From the NCBI GenBank assembly GCA_015499995.1, contig JADNRV010000447.1:1-33846 (forward strand): a DNA stretch of 33,846 bases, read 5' to 3'. Under the pieces are notes generated by a model. That model was not told where the DNA came from and ran no database searches. It saw nothing but the letters and a program-made list of their open reading frames with translations. Source of the stretch: Flammula alnicola (Eukaryota; Basidiomycota; Agaricomycetes; Agaricales; Strophariaceae). Both the position numbers and the translations under genes were made by a program. Positions 10,398 through 22,032 of the stretch are shown here, piece after piece; position 1 is the first letter of the stretch, and the number at the start of each line of letters is the position of its first letter.

Positions 10398-12554
10398 TCA
10401 TACAGCCCACTCATCCAACCCACCTCCAAAGCTACTATTCATCCTCCCACCCCAACTGCGCGTCATACGGTCCTCCATCCTCTCCTCATGCCGCGCAAGA
10501 CTCGCGCCAAGGCCATGCAGCCCCGAGCCGCCGCCCGTCAGCCACCCACCCCACCACCCGCCCAGCTCAGGCGACGCACCGCCTCCATCGTCTCTGCCCT
10601 TCCCACCCTTTCCACTCTCCCGCGACTTGCGCTTCCGCCGCGCCTGCTTGTCCTTGAACCGCGACGACGCCGGCCGCGTGCTCGCATACGACTCGGGCAG
10701 CTGCGCGAAGCTTATCCGCTTGCTCGGCGTCGACTGCCCCGAGCTCGGCGCGCTGCCGCCCTTAAGCACGCGGCCGACTATATCCGGTATGCTCAGCGTC
10801 GTGGGCGACGGCGTAGGCGAACGCGTCGCGTTCGTGCTGACCAACGGCGGCGTCGACTCTGTCGAATTGTTGTTCGAGCGTTTCATGGCAGACTGTCGTG
10901 GGGGCGAAGGGGCGCGGGTGGACGAGGAGTGCGTGCCTTTGGTGAAGAGGCGCGAGACGGAGGCCGTAGCGGTCGAGGTGCCGGACGCTGCGACGGGTGC
11001 GGGCGTGCGAGGCATGAACGCCGGTGCACGCAGAGGCTGTACAGCACTCGATTTTGTCGGCGGTGTAGGTTGGTCGTCTAGGATTTTGCGAAGGCTCTGC
11101 ACAGTGCGTTTCGCAACGCAACTGTCAGAGGACGATGAGGACGACTCTTCGACCGGAGGCGTCATTGGTCTAACTGGCAGAGGCGAGACACCGCGTGTCT
11201 GGGTGCGCGAGCAGCCTGGCACTGCCGACGCCGATCCCGCGCCAAAACCAGAGTAGCGGTCTTGACGGTGGATCCTGTCCGGAGATTTATGCGATGCAGG
11301 CGAAGGCGAGGACCGCCTACGCGCATTCCCATTACTCCGTTCCGTGCTGGTGCTTGCACTGCTTGAATCGCGACGCCTTGACATAAAAGAGTGTGTAAAC
11401 GAAGTGGAAGGGGTAGCCGAACCAGAAGACGGTGCTCGGTACACGAATGACGAAAGCATATTATATGCCCGAGTCGAAGGCTCAAGCGGCTTATCCGTGA
11501 GCTTCGGCGGTAAGGTCGGGGTGGAAAGCGACGCAGTGGAGAGAAGACTGGTCATAGATGAGGAAGCAAAATGAGAAAGTGGTCTCCAGTCGGGGGTGTG
11601 GTGTACGGAAGGGGTTGACCTAAGGCCTATCGTAGATGGAAGAAGAATGGACTCTGCGTCTTGGGTAGAAGCCACATATTGGGTAAGAGCGCGTGGGGGC
11701 GGGGAGATAAGATTCGACCGATTCTGCTGTGAATAATGCAGTCGAGGAACGGCGCCGTCCGAAGCCTGGCGAAGATCCAGAGAAGGCCGTCTCCCAGTTC
11801 TCCGCATCGGAAACGAGCTTGAACTGGGAAGACTCGCACTAATACTGCCCTCGGAAACGGGCATCGCGCGGGCACTACTTCTTCTCGAGCCCGAACTCGG
11901 CTCCTCGCTGAACAGACCCTCAACATCCTTCGTGATCTCCTCAAGGTCATTGGCCCATGTTTCGCGCGCATCCCAGCCATCCCTGATTCTCGACGACAGG
12001 CCCACAGCACGCGCTTCCAACGAGGAGTCGCCGGGCGAGTCTGATGCCAGTATCGCGGACAAACTCGTCTGGGTGGATATAGATGATTGAAGGAGAGTAT
12101 TGGACATCTCCAGAGCGTGGACGCTTCGTTCGAGGAGAGAGTCGAGGTAGGGATCGCTCGGCTCAGCGGTCTGCGACAGCAGCTGGGACGATTGTCTGCG
12201 TTTGTGGGTCGGTAGGAAGCGTTTGGCGCGCCGAGGAGAGGCGGTCTGGGGTCGGGGCACAGGCGAAGCGAGAGGCTGCGCGTAAAAGGCGTTGCTGTCC
12301 GTGTCCGTGTCTTCGTCGGCCTCTTCTGCACTGTCGGGATAATCGGGAGGCTTGTCTAGTGGATCGTCTCCTGCGTTCTCTTCTCCAAGACGCGATTGTT
12401 GCTGTTGATGGTGCTGGTGATGCCACCCTGCCGTTGGGATATACTCAGGCAGAGTCGACGTAGTATCGGAGGAAAGTCGGAGCGCAGAAATGCGCTTTCG
12501 ATGTGTGCGTTTGGAGGGAGGGGTTATGAGATTGGGGTTTGAGGTGGACGACAT
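10398..12554 (-). CDS. Large disordered single-exon protein, function unknown
   Basis: A 718-residue uninterrupted frame starting at the ATG at 12554. I do not recognise the family. It is Ser/Pro/Thr-rich throughout, with a His/Gln run near residues 45-53 (HHQHHQQQQ), an acidic segment near 75-87 (EEADEDTDTDS) and many SP/TP sites. The one region likely to be folded is residues 134-213 (PYLDSLLERSVHALEMS onward), predicted helical and possibly a coiled coil. The C-terminus has a basic cluster (KDKQARRKRKSR) and a Gly/Trp-rich segment (GGWWGGWLTGGG). Such a layout suits a phosphorylated scaffold or regulator, but that is inference. High GC creates long antisense frames here, which I judged to be shadows. 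Confidence 0.8.
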   Translation of the reverse strand: MSSTSNPNLITPPSKRTHRKRISALRLSSDTTSTLPEYIPTAGWHHQHHQQQQSRLGEENAGDDPLDKPPDYPDSAEEADEDTDTDSNAFYAQPLASPVPRPQTASPRRAKRFLPTHKRRQSSQLLSQTAEPSDPYLDSLLERSVHALEMSNTLLQSSISTQTSLSAILASDSPGDSSLEARAVGLSSRIRDGWDARETWANDLEEITKDVEGLFSEEPSSGSRRSSARAMPVSEGSISASLPSSSSFPMRRTGRRPSLDLRQASDGAVPRLHYSQQNRSNLISPPPRALTQYVASTQDAESILLPSTIGLRSTPSVHHTPDWRPLSHFASSSMTSLLSTASLSTPTLPPKLTDKPLEPSTRAYNMLSSFVYRAPSSGSATPSTSFTHSFMSRRRDSSSASTSTERSNGNARRRSSPSPASHKSPDRIHRQDRYSGFGAGSASAVPGCSRTQTRGVSPLPVRPMTPPVEESSSSSSDSCVAKRTVQSLRKILDDQPTPPTKSSAVQPLRAPAFMPRTPAPVAASGTSTATASVSRLFTKGTHSSSTRAPSPPRQSAMKRSNNNSTESTPPLVSTNATRSPTPSPTTLSIPDIVGRVLKGGSAPSSGQSTPSKRISFAQLPESYASTRPASSRFKDKQARRKRKSRESGKGGKGRDDGGGASPELGGWWGGWLTGGGSGLHGLGASLARHEERMEDRMTRSWGGRMNSSFGGGLDEWAV

Positions 12555-13046
12555 TATGAAAGTAGGAACTAATAAGCAAAGAAGATGCCGGACAGAGCGC
12601 TAAAGCGCTGCCGTCCTGTGGAGTCAGGCCTGCGCAGCCTTTGGAATCTGGATGATGATGGAAAGAAGGAAAAGGGAAAAATGAGGTCAAGTGGGTGAGC
12701 AACCGCGTGGTGGCTCTGATGACATGAGCACCACTTATCTCTTCCGTTTTCGGTCCGGTCTCATAAACAAAACATTAAATGTCTCATATGTAATTGGCAT
12801 ATTTCTATAAATTAAGCCTAGCTATGTAGCAAGAAAGGAGAAATGGAAAAAGCAAGAAAAAGCAAGCTATGTACACTACAAAAAAAATGTGCATCCAAGT
12901 ACGAAGAAAGGTATCATACGTATATGGAGAATTCCATCAGCGATAGGGCTGATATAGATCTATGACTCGATCCAAAAATCCACGTCTATGAAAAGGTTTG
13001 ACATGCTATGTCGTGATTGCGACATCCTGTATACCTCCGGTATTTA
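12555..13046. other. Intergenic region upstream of the 718-aa gene
   Basis: About 490 bases between the ATG of the 718-residue gene and the stop codon of the glycerophosphodiesterase gene, both on the minus strand. It must hold the promoter of the former and the terminator of the latter. It has A-rich runs around 12840-12890 and no supported gene. Confidence 0.5.
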
Positions 13047-14619
13047 TCATGCCTTCGCTTCAACCACGCTGTTGGCGGAATCGTCGAACGGCCCCGCAAT
13101 GCTTTCGAGGTAATTTTGTATCCATCGATTGTACGCAAAGATGACTGGGGTATAAAAACGGAATGTCGTCCATAGGAAGACACGTCCGTATTGAGAGCCG
13201 ATCTTCTCGTAATCCGCTGCAAAAAAAGGAATGGTCAAGGGAGATTAGCCCCGTCCCTGACTATTGCTACACATTATTTTTAACTCACTTTGTAATGCCG
13301 AACGGAGGTCAAGCCAGGTCTTGGTAACATCGGTTATAATAGCGTTCACTTCCCATCTCACCGCCTATCCATGACCACCCCAGTCAGTCTTTCTGAAGGA
13401 TGGCACATACGTCGAGTGGAAAACACAAACCTCCATCATTTGGTCAGGATCGTTCACAGTCCACACCATCAGGGTCTTGCCTGCACTCTTACACTCCGCC
13501 CTGAACCTAAATAGTCAGTCAGCAACCACGTAAGTAAAGCGGCATGATACATCCACGTAAAACATCGCAAAACGAAAAACATAAAACTCACCTCTGACCA
13601 TCCCATGTCGTCAGGGCTCCAAACGCCATAGAGAACGCATCGCAGTCTTTCCAGAAGTACTTCCTCGCGATATACGTGCTGAGGCCGATATACGACCGGC
13701 GGCAATATGGCAGTTGCGTCTTCGCGAACGCGATGAAGCGGGGATGCCACAGGCCCAAGAGTATCCGGGGCGCCAGCGCCGTCTCAAAGTTGGGCTGCGC
13801 GGAGATGATGTCGTTCATGAGGGAGAACAGCCTGTCGGGGTCGTTCTGCACCTTGACGTCAACGTTGAACTTGACGTGCAGGTTCTCCGGCTACACACAT
13901 ACAAAAGACGAGGTCAGCCAGCATTCATTGACGCGGAAAGAAAGAAAGAAGACGAGTGGGAAAAAAGATACGGACCCTCATGAGCAGCTCAACCGTCTCT
14001 GCAAAGGTCGGAATTGCCTGCTTTGGTTCCTTCTTGGTCCGGACGTGCTGCATTCCATCCTCTCCATGCCATGTCCTCTCCCTAATTTGACCTGTGAAAA
14101 ACGCAACCGGCCGGACCTTTAGCACTTGCATTATGCCAGGTCATAACACCTAACGATTTACCGTTCGAGTCCGTCGTCCGCTCAAGGGCTGTGTGCGAAG
14201 GGGAAAGGAAAGGAAAGGAAACGTCAACAACGAAAGAAAAAGAAAAGAATGCAGGGGCCAGCTCACCTGGGTCGTGGAACATGATGACGACGTTATCCGC
14301 CGATACGTGGACGTCTGTGCGGTGTGTTACGAGGCGTGGAATGGGGGATACGCCAACAGTGAATTACCGCTTTCGATGCCCTCTGCGCCGTCCCGCATGG
14401 CAGCCTCGAAGCTCGCGAGCGTGTTTTCGGGGAACCGTGACGACGCCTAAAGAAGGTAAGCCTCCTGTCGGGGCGAATTAATTTCAGGCGGGTGCGATAC
14501 TCACTCCGCGATGGCCCCAGCAATCTAGAGAAGCGACAAAGACAGGTTGGTCAGCGACTGTGGGGGTAATTGTCATGTATGAACACACCTGGCAACGTTC
14601 TTGAGGGTATTGTGGACAT
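13047..14619 (-). CDS. PGC1: Glycerophosphodiester phosphodiesterase family protein, Pgc1-like phospholipase C
   Basis: A GDPD-type TIM-barrel enzyme that cleaves glycerol-phosphate diesters with Mg/Ca. The layout most resembles yeast Pgc1, which degrades phosphatidylglycerol. Ten minus-strand exons close in frame to 313 residues: 14619-14589, 14524-14505, 14446-14368, 14314-14267, 14188-14162, 14091-13976, 13890-13592, 13506-13431, 13364-13289 and 13216-13047. Visible active-site residues are H15-R16 in WGHRG, E24-N25 in PENT, E42 and D44 in GIESDVHVS, and H57-D58 in MFHDP. LMVWTVNDPDQM matches the late-barrel strand of the family, and NAIITD the final one. The C-terminal segment (VFLWTTFRFYTPVIFAY) is hydrophobic and may bind membrane, as in Pgc1. 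The first five exons are very short (20-79 bases). Family membership is firm; phosphatidylglycerol as substrate is inferred. Confidence 0.9.
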
Positions 14620-15946
14620 GACGATGGACGGGTTGGGAGGAGGGGTACGTGTGGTGATGGTGCGAGAGAAAGAAAAGGACGGGGACAAAAAGTGGCGAAG
14701 GCGGGGTCTGAGACCAGCGCATCTTATATTCGCAAGGTACATCACCAAAAAAAGATCCCAAGGGTGGGTGGGGAGAGGCAAAGAAGAAGATGTATGTTGG
14801 CCCTGAGCGGTGCTCTTTCTCGACTCGACTCAATTTTCCCTCTGACTCCGCTTTGTCGCGTAAAAGCAGATCCCCCTTCTCGGCATGGTTCCTTCTTGAT
14901 CCTCCCGTCTTTACCAGTAGTTTCTGCTCATCCCTGACACCCACGAAAAAAATCATGACCTGCTCACACCCCCCGATGTCGTGAAAGTTCTTTCGTACCG
15001 AGTAACAAAAATTTCTCAGCGCGTCGTGTCAGGGTTCGGTGTGCACGAAAAGCTCCGATCCGGGATCCCCTATCCCATGGCCGTACATACGCGCAATGGG
15101 TAGTATCGTACAGTCAGCCGATTCTCGGTGCGCTGCGCAGAGGCTCTTCCATGGCCGCGGGGTTGGAGCTTGTCGCGAAGTGAATGATGCAGACGGCATC
15201 ACTGCCGTTCGAAATCCTCATCCACGTTATCGTTAGTCACACTGGTAGAAGAAACGCAAACGTGTGTCGGTCAAGGCCCTCTTATAGCTCCTCGTATCTC
15301 TCAAACTCAGACAAAACTCCACACAAGGCAACTCTATTTGCAGAACGCGCGCATGTGCGTTTGGCCATTGGTATGTTTTTTTCTTGGTCGTATCGTTATC
15401 AAGTCTTCATCAACATTTGAAACCCATCGGAAGCCGGATTGACAGCGAGACGTTTGACGCGTTTCCCAGCGCTGAGAGCTTCGTATGCCCATCGCTCTAC
15501 GGTAGTAGCCGCACTTCGAACTTCGAAGCGAAAGAAAAGTGCGCACGGAACGTTGCGAGATGTTGTAATGAGACAAGGTTATAAACATTCTTTCCTCGAA
15601 TCGGCGAGCCCCATGGCGGGCCCATCAACACGAGGCCAGTCACAGTGCTCAGCCTGCAGGAACGAATATCCAAGCAGAGTCCCCGTAACACATCTAATCC
15701 CATTCGGGGCTCGAAGTCTTGGACATAGGAGGATCTTCGCCAACCTCTGACCATGGAATTTGTCAAAGGTATCCAAAATAAAACCAACTACATGAGAAAC
15801 CCGAGAAACTAACGACATTCGAATTACTTCGAGAATCGAAGGGCATCACAATGGAAAGCAAATAGGGTGTGTAGTAAAGTATCTCCAAATACTCTAAATA
15901 AAGCGATAGTTTCTCGAATTCAAGTACGAAGACTTTCTGCTGCGAC
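14620..15946. other. Intergenic region with a possible F-box relic
   Basis: About 1.3 kb between the start of the GDPD gene and the stop of the acyltransferase gene (both minus). The left part should be the GDPD promoter. At 15187-15240 (plus) an open frame reads MMQTASLPFEILIHVIV, which fits the start of an F-box (LPxEIL), but the remainder of the domain and any continuing exons are not convincing. It may be a decayed F-box gene or chance. Confidence 0.4.
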
Positions 15947-17244
15947 TTAAGTCGGTCGCCCCACCAAAACCATACCCTCATCCTCCTCGGTCTCCGTCCC
16001 GTTCCCACCCTCGCTCGAGCTCATCTTCCTCCGGCCAGACGACGACCCCGCAGACGAAGCGATCGACGAGCTCGAGCCTTTCGTCTCTAGCACCGCTTCC
16101 AGAGACTCCGACGACACACCCATAGAGGCAGGCGAGAGCAGCGAAGCGGTAGGCTCGAGGGGTCCGGTGGGAGAGTCCGATTTATCCACAGACGGATCCC
16201 GTGGTTCGTCCAAGGACGAGGATTTGTCTCGCCCTGCGGACGTGAGGGACATATCACGTAACGCCGCGAGCATCTGATCGCGCACGCGGGTCGAGAGCAT
16301 GCCCACGTCCGCCACGGTCAGCCCTTTCGTTGAAATAGGTGGGAGCACTATTTATTATACAAACACGGCCGTCAGCTCGCGAAAATGGGATGTGCGCAGC
16401 GGGATGCTTCGTTTACGTACCTCGGACTGTGAGCGTCCCAGAGCCAAATACGCCTTTATGATACAGGTGCCAGTAGTTTTCGGTGACAATGGGGGTAATG
16501 GGGATGCCTGCGTTGAGAGCCAGATGGAAGCCGCCCTTCTTGAGCTGCAGCATGTCGGGCTCTTTAGACATATGACGGGTGCCTTCGGGGAACATCCACA
16601 GCGAGGTCTTTTGGGACTTCATCTTCTCCCCTGCGGCGTCGATGGAGCGGAACGCGCGCGCGCTGTTGCCTCTGTCGATGAAGATCGTTCCGGACAGGCT
16701 CATGAACGGGCCGAGAGGGGTGAATTGCAGTGATTTTTTGGCCATGATGGCTGTCTGCTTGGGCATTAGTCTAGGACTCTGAAGTCAGAATATAGCAAAA
16801 AGGGAAACCACGATGACAGGGTGTGAAATGGGTGTCAGGAAGAGGAGGGAAGGGATGCTTTGAATTTCAAGGAAAGGGGAGATGGAAAGCTCACCTCCCG
16901 ATAACGAAAACATCGAGCATGCTCTGGTGGTTAGCCATGAGGATTGTCGGACATGTTTCCAAGTTCTCTTCGCCCTCGATTTTGATGTGGAGGTCGAGAG
17001 CGCGAGAGATGATACCGTAGAATATGCGAGCGACGATGTAGTTGACGTCCGTCGATCGACCGATGAGAGACATACTGGCTGCAATGACGACGCTACACGA
17101 GGCCACAGTCATGAGGGTTCCGGCATAGACGATGACACGGGCATAGTAGCGACCAAACGAAGAAGAGACGGCGACCTGGCGGACGAGGATTATAGGCAGT
17201 GAGATGTAGGCGATAGGTTTGAAGAGTGAGAGAAGAAAAGACAT
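15947..17244 (-). CDS. SLC1: 1-acyl-sn-glycerol-3-phosphate acyltransferase (LPAAT)
   Basis: Transfers an acyl group to lysophosphatidic acid to make phosphatidic acid, the precursor of phospholipids and triacylglycerol, at the ER or lipid droplets. Three minus-strand exons (17244-16895, 16770-16421, 16347-15947) close in frame to 366 residues. N-terminal hydrophobic segments (residues 5-22 and 38-60) precede the PlsC domain. Motif I is NHQSMLD (105-111) with the catalytic His/Asp pair; FIDR (147-150) and FPEGTR (177-182) are motifs II and III; the segment ending at VLPPIST (235-241) is motif IV. About 100 C-terminal residues are Ser/Glu-rich and disordered, an extension beyond the yeast Slc1 length. 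The first ATG in frame is at 17244. Intron 1 (124 bases) is longer than usual here. The start is 262 bases from that of a divergent gene. Confidence 0.93.
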
Positions 17245-17506
17245 GATGGGAGAAAGAAGATGGAAAATGCCTGGACTCAAGGATTAATTTATGCCACCTG
17301 AAAGCAAGCAGTCTACTGGTAGCAGGCTGCCTTTATGTGTAGATGACGGTGGCAGCGCTGTCCTCGCTAGAGTTGGGAACAACGAAATGTGCAGTAGCAG
17401 CTGAATAAGGACTTTTTGCACTAAGTAACCGGAGTTCGAATTTCACTGACGGTCGAATCGCGTTCCTTCACCTCAACCATCCGGCACCACTTTTCACATA
17501 ATTATA

Positions 17507-18849
17507 ATGCCCGCTATTCCCCCGGAAAAACCAGCTGCCCGTGGTACACTCGAGCCCATCATAAGTATTCGCGTACCAGAGTGCTGAATCTTCACCCCTG
17601 TCCCAGGACGAAATGTCGCGTCCAAGCCGCTGAATGGTTCCAGTTCAGCTTCGAAATCGAAATCGACGGCGTCGGCGTCTGGAAGCACGAGCAGCAAACC
17701 ACCTCGTCCGCCTAGCGCAAGTTCAACCCTGTCTTCAAGGTCATCAGCTGCTGGGTCCACATCTGCCAAGCCAGCGAAAACCCCGTCTGCCAGCCGGACA
17801 CCTTCTAGGGGCCCGGAATCAGGGGGCGGCTTCAAAGTCACAAAGTTGAGCTCGACGACTGTTACCCTGCCTACGACTTGGGCACCCAGGCCACCCGTAT
17901 GTCTCTCGAAATATCGCTGAATTATTTTTTTTGCTGAAATTTATCAAAGGCATCGGAACCTGCCCCGCCTCCTGCCACTGCACCTACTGTCGCAGAACAA
18001 CCACCGACGCGTACCTCTGATCCCTTGCAAGTTGCTGCTCAAGTCTACCCATGGACATATATGTCCTCGACCCTCGATGCTTGCTTCAAAGGAGCAGAAA
18101 CTATTGCTATTGTGGGTTCGCTTATATTCATGTAGGGCGTCCTGTACTGACCTTTATATAGAACGACCTCGAAACGCGTGCTAGACAACTAACAGAGGAG
18201 GAGTCCGAGATTGCCGATGAACGTGATCGCCTTGAAGCTGAGCGCGCTATTGATTTCTTTGAAGAGCTAGGTTCTGACACTGTGAGTCAAAACACATATA
18301 CTGGTCCAATTGTCCTTGGTCTTGATACCTTTAACGTTCTCTGTCAGTTCGCGAAAGACGCTCCAGCGATAATGCAATTGTTCCATTCACATGGAGATTC
18401 CTGCGCCCGTGTAGAGACGGAAGCCCTTAAGCTGGCAATGCGCAGCACGCCTGATGCAGCCTCTGAAGAGCCTCTGAAGGTATACAATGACATGCTCCAT
18501 GACTTGGGTGCGTTGTACTTCTGCACGTAAAACCTTGTGTGTATAATTTTAACTCATCGAAACAATAGAGGAGCTGCAGAATGAAGCGACGAGTCTTCAA
18601 AACTCCATTACCAAATTGACAGAAGGTTCCTCGTCCACAACAGAGACCGCCACAGATGGAGCTGATGGCGCCAGTTCAAGCGCTGCCGATGCCTCTGCCG
18701 CCCGTTCGCAAGTCACTGGTGTCTTTGCATCCTGTCTTCCCGTCCTACGAGCCCGAATCGCCAACCTCTCCATGGCACAGGAGCTCATTGACACCACACT
18801 GGAGAACGTGAGCCTCACCCTGCGCATGGAGAGCATGGGTCTGGCTTAA
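17507..18849 (+). CDS. Coiled-coil protein, function unknown
   Basis: Six plus-strand exons close in frame to 356 residues: 17507-17564, 17607-17896, 17950-18111, 18162-18281, 18348-18507 and 18569-18849. I do not recognise the family. Residues 20-140 are Ser/Pro/Ala-rich and disordered. From about residue 155 the protein is helical, with an obvious coiled coil (LTEEESEIADERDRLEAER). Further helices follow (FAKDAPAIMQLFHSHGD; NDMLHDLEELQNEATSLQ), then a conserved-looking end, CLPVLRARIANLSMAQELID. Short coiled-coil subunits of spindle, kinetochore or pore complexes can look like this, but I cannot assign one. The first intron is only 42 bases, so exon 1 is the least certain part. It shares a 262-base divergent promoter with the acyltransferase gene. 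Confidence 0.75.
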
Positions 18850-19530
18850 TTGTCAGATTACTACCAAATAAGGGTCTGAGTTGGCTAAATCGGGATTGAT
18901 CATATGGAAGGCTCGTGGATAGTTTTTTTGTCTTTTACATACCACTTTCTTGCTGTATACCTTGCAGATACCCTTACACATAATTTTTTGGACGCACACT
19001 TTATCTGCAAGCCGCAGAGCCTAAGAGGCCATAGTGTGGTCGGCGCAGAAACGCTTCATTTCACCATGGGAACGAAATGTTGTGTATCGGCCCAAGGCAA
19101 GTTACGTGGGCTATTGTGATAACAGAGATGACTCTACGCCGCGTCCTGTGTGCACAGTTGATTGTGTGTCGCTTTCCGTTTTTATTATCGGTCTTTCTTG
19201 CCTGACAGGTTCTCGTTCGCCATGCGGATGCTTTGCCGCATTCACAATAAAGGAGTTGCTATTTTCGGATACCCAGGCGCTTGAGAACAATGGGAATGAC
19301 AGAACCGTGGCTGCAATCGCTGCTTCGCTGACAAGTGTGTGTGCAGACTGCATTCCCTTAAAACCGATGCTTCGAGAGAGGACCTAGCTTGCTTCAGCTT
19401 GCGACAACGACAACCCACGATCTTTCCGAGTAATCTTCCCTCCTTGTCTGTTCCTGTTCTCCGACTCTCAGTTGGCTGGGTCGATTTATTACGTTCTTTT
19501 ATATCCTGCACGCTCGCTCTGTTCGTTACG
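18850..19530. other. Intergenic region upstream of the arrestin-like gene
   Basis: About 680 bases between two plus-strand genes. It holds the terminator of the coiled-coil gene and the promoter and 5' UTR of the arrestin-like gene. The open frame that leads into the arrestin gene begins at an in-frame ATG at 19339, but its product there has no expected features. I see nothing else. Confidence 0.5.
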
Positions 19531-21629
19531 ATGTCCGTTATCACCAGCTTTCTGCACCCTACCGAATCCCAACGGGGATTAGCACTTTCCCGTACTCGAA
19601 GCAGCGGCAACGCCGACGTCAGCGTTCCCCCGCCCCGATATTCGTTTCTGGATGGCCCACTGCCTCCCGTACCGGTGGCCACTATTCCATCGGAGACGTC
19701 GAGTTTGACTTCCGCCGACAATGATGCGTCGCCCGCGCTCCCTCCGAGATACTCTAGCGTCTTCCGAGGGTCGCGTACTGACCGCGAGCGCCGTCGAGAG
19801 CGACGCCGATCGGGGCGCGCCAATGGGTACTCTTCCACCAATGACAGAAACGCATCGCCCTCCTCCTCGGCACCGCAGCTGCACGAGTTTCATCTGAGAA
19901 GTGGACACGGGACCAAGGCTCAGCCGTGGGCCACGCTCCGGGTGTACAGCCGCTCTTCCGCGGCGTCGGCGTCCAGTTCGTCTGCATCTTCAGCCGCGCA
20001 GAAGATACCTAAGTTCATTGGGGGCGACCTCGTTCAAGGGTCTTTGGATTTGAACCTCGAAGCGCCTCAAAACATCAATTCGATCAACCTCTCGGTATGC
20101 CGGTTTCTTCTGCCCTTTATTTAAAAATAATAACAGTTAACTGATTCGATGATTTTAGTTGCGCGGTCGGATCGTAACGAGTTCATACGACGGCGGATCC
20201 TACACGTTCCTCGAGCATCCAATCGCATCTTGGACGCGTAGCAATGGCGACCCACGCGCAATGTTGCTTTCTCCTCTTTCAGACGCAAGCAACAGTGCGA
20301 GTTTGTCGAACCCGCGTCCAAAGAAGTTCGACGGAAAGCTGTCAGGCATATACTCCTGGCCATTCTCCTTCCCCTTCCCCACAGAAATCAAGCTAGAAAG
20401 CCAGGCAGGAGAGCAGAGGGCGCATCCGACTCCGCAGACTTTCTCCGAACGCGATACGAAAGGGAACATCCAATATGAGCTGGTGCTGCGCATGACGCAT
20501 GGGATCCTTCGTTCTGACTCGAAGTGAGTTGGAGATATTTCCTCCTTGAAATTTCTTTCTGGACGAGAGCTGATCTTTTTTCGTTGTACAGATTACATAC
20601 TCATGTCATATACATACCCGATATCACCCCAGCGCCCGCATCCCTTTTCCGCCAACTCGCATACGGGGAGAACATGCGCGTACCAGGGCCGGAAGTCGAT
20701 CCTCTAGGATGGCACACGATACCTCCTGCCATCGTCCGCGGAAGGTTGTTCGCTGAACGGAATGTCAAGCTGCAATGCGCTGTAAGTCTCCCACTCCACA
20801 TTTACATACTTAATAACTCATATGGTATTCATTGACACAGCTCTCAGTCGCCAATCCTGTGAGTCGATAATCTCCCCTTTTTTGAATATATAACGGCGCT
20901 AAACAGTCTTTTTACGTTCCCAATAGCAATCATACACGCGCGGCACCGTCATCCCATGCCACATCTCCATCGAAAGCAACGACACCCAAGCTCTCGACGT
21001 TCTCGCCTCCCCAAAAACCATCGCCGTTCGCCTCATCCGCCACGTACAGTACTACGAAGACGGCGGACAGTCTCTGTCTCCCGTCCAAGGCAAGCAAAAG
21101 CAAGCCGCCGTCTCCATAGCGGTATCTGACAGCAGCACTTCCGGGGGCATGATTGAGGACACGATGGAGGAGGAAAGAGCGGTGTGGTGGGTTAACCCAG
21201 ATGTGGGCGGGCAGGAGGGGAAGAAGAGGACACTGGAGGGCGAGATCCATCTGGAGAAGGAGCTGCAGCCTTCATGCGAGTTTTCATTGTTCAAGGTATC
21301 TGTAAGTATCTCTCGTTAATCATATGTTGCACTGTTTTGCTGATGATAAGTATAATTCCTATTCACAGTACGCAGTCGAGCTCCTCCCATTCGAGACGCC
21401 TGTATTCCAGCCGAGTGGCAGCTCTAGCACGAGGATCTGTGACGGTGACGGCGACGGCGACGTCCCTCAGGCATTGCTCTCTCACCCCGTTATCATCGCC
21501 ACGCTGCACGGCGAAGGTCCGGTCCCTGTCCCATTTACCAAACCCAAACCGCGCTCGTCGAAGAAGATACAGGCCAAGACTTATAACCCCGGCACGATGA
21601 TGATGATGGGCGTCAGTGTATACATTTAG
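19531..21629 (+). CDS. Alpha-arrestin-like (ART) trafficking adaptor with two PPxY motifs
   Basis: Six plus-strand exons close in frame to 590 residues: 19531-20094, 20159-20523, 20592-20781, 20841-20858, 20927-21301 and 21369-21629. Two PPRY motifs (residues 34-37 and 71-74) are the ligands of Rsp5/Nedd4-type ubiquitin-ligase WW domains. They are followed by an arrestin-type beta-sandwich pair (for example FIGGDLVQGSLDLNLEAP, YIPDITPAP and TRGTVIPCHISIESND). Fungal arrestin-related proteins bring Rsp5 to plasma-membrane transporters for ubiquitination and endocytosis, so that is the likely role. Exon 4 is an 18-base micro-exon (LSVANP). The ATG at 19531 was preferred; an in-frame ATG at 19339 would add 64 residues of poor quality. 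Placement in the arrestin superfamily rests on fold-like pattern plus PPxY, so it is probable rather than certain. Confidence 0.78.
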
Positions 21630-21717
21630 ATCCATCGATCACGACGAGCTTGGGCATTGTGGCGCGCGTCTCGATGACGTCGACGATCGGTGTTCTTACC
21701 TTTCTCCTTATTCCTCT

Positions 21718-21821
21718 CATTTGTTCCGCTCTTTCCACTCCGTTCTTTTAATGTCTTCCGCGTTGCTCCTTGTTCCTCTCATGCTTTCATTTGTTCCGCT
21801 CTTTCCACTCCGTTCTTTTAA
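21718..21821 (+). repeat. 34-base direct repeat, period 70
   Basis: A 34-base pyrimidine-rich unit starting CATTTGTTCCGCTCTTTCC occurs at 21718-21751 and again, identically, at 21788-21821. Similar TTCCTCTCAT sequence precedes both copies. Confidence 0.85.
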
Positions 21822-22032
21822 CGTCTCCAGTAATAGTGCCGGCACATATTTATTTACGACCGGGTCTCCCATTTCCTACTCATTCACGTTTGCATCCACG
21901 GCACATTCATGACTCTCGACGAGCTCCTTCACGATTTGATCATACGCATTTTGTGTTTCTTTGCTATCTCGCTATCTCGCTATCCTCATACAATACTGTA
22001 GTTTCTAGAAACTGTATCCCTACTGCGTTAAA

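Noticed and set aside
10627..12331. Several 120-234-codon frames on both strands over the 718-residue gene
   Set aside because: GC-rich coding sequence with few stops in other frames produces these. Their products are Arg/Ala-rich and without motifs, and the 718-codon frame explains the region.
19339..19530. N-terminal extension of the arrestin-like protein from the ATG at 19339
   Set aside because: The 64 extra residues look like translated 5' UTR. The ATG at 19531 gives a better start before the PPxY region.
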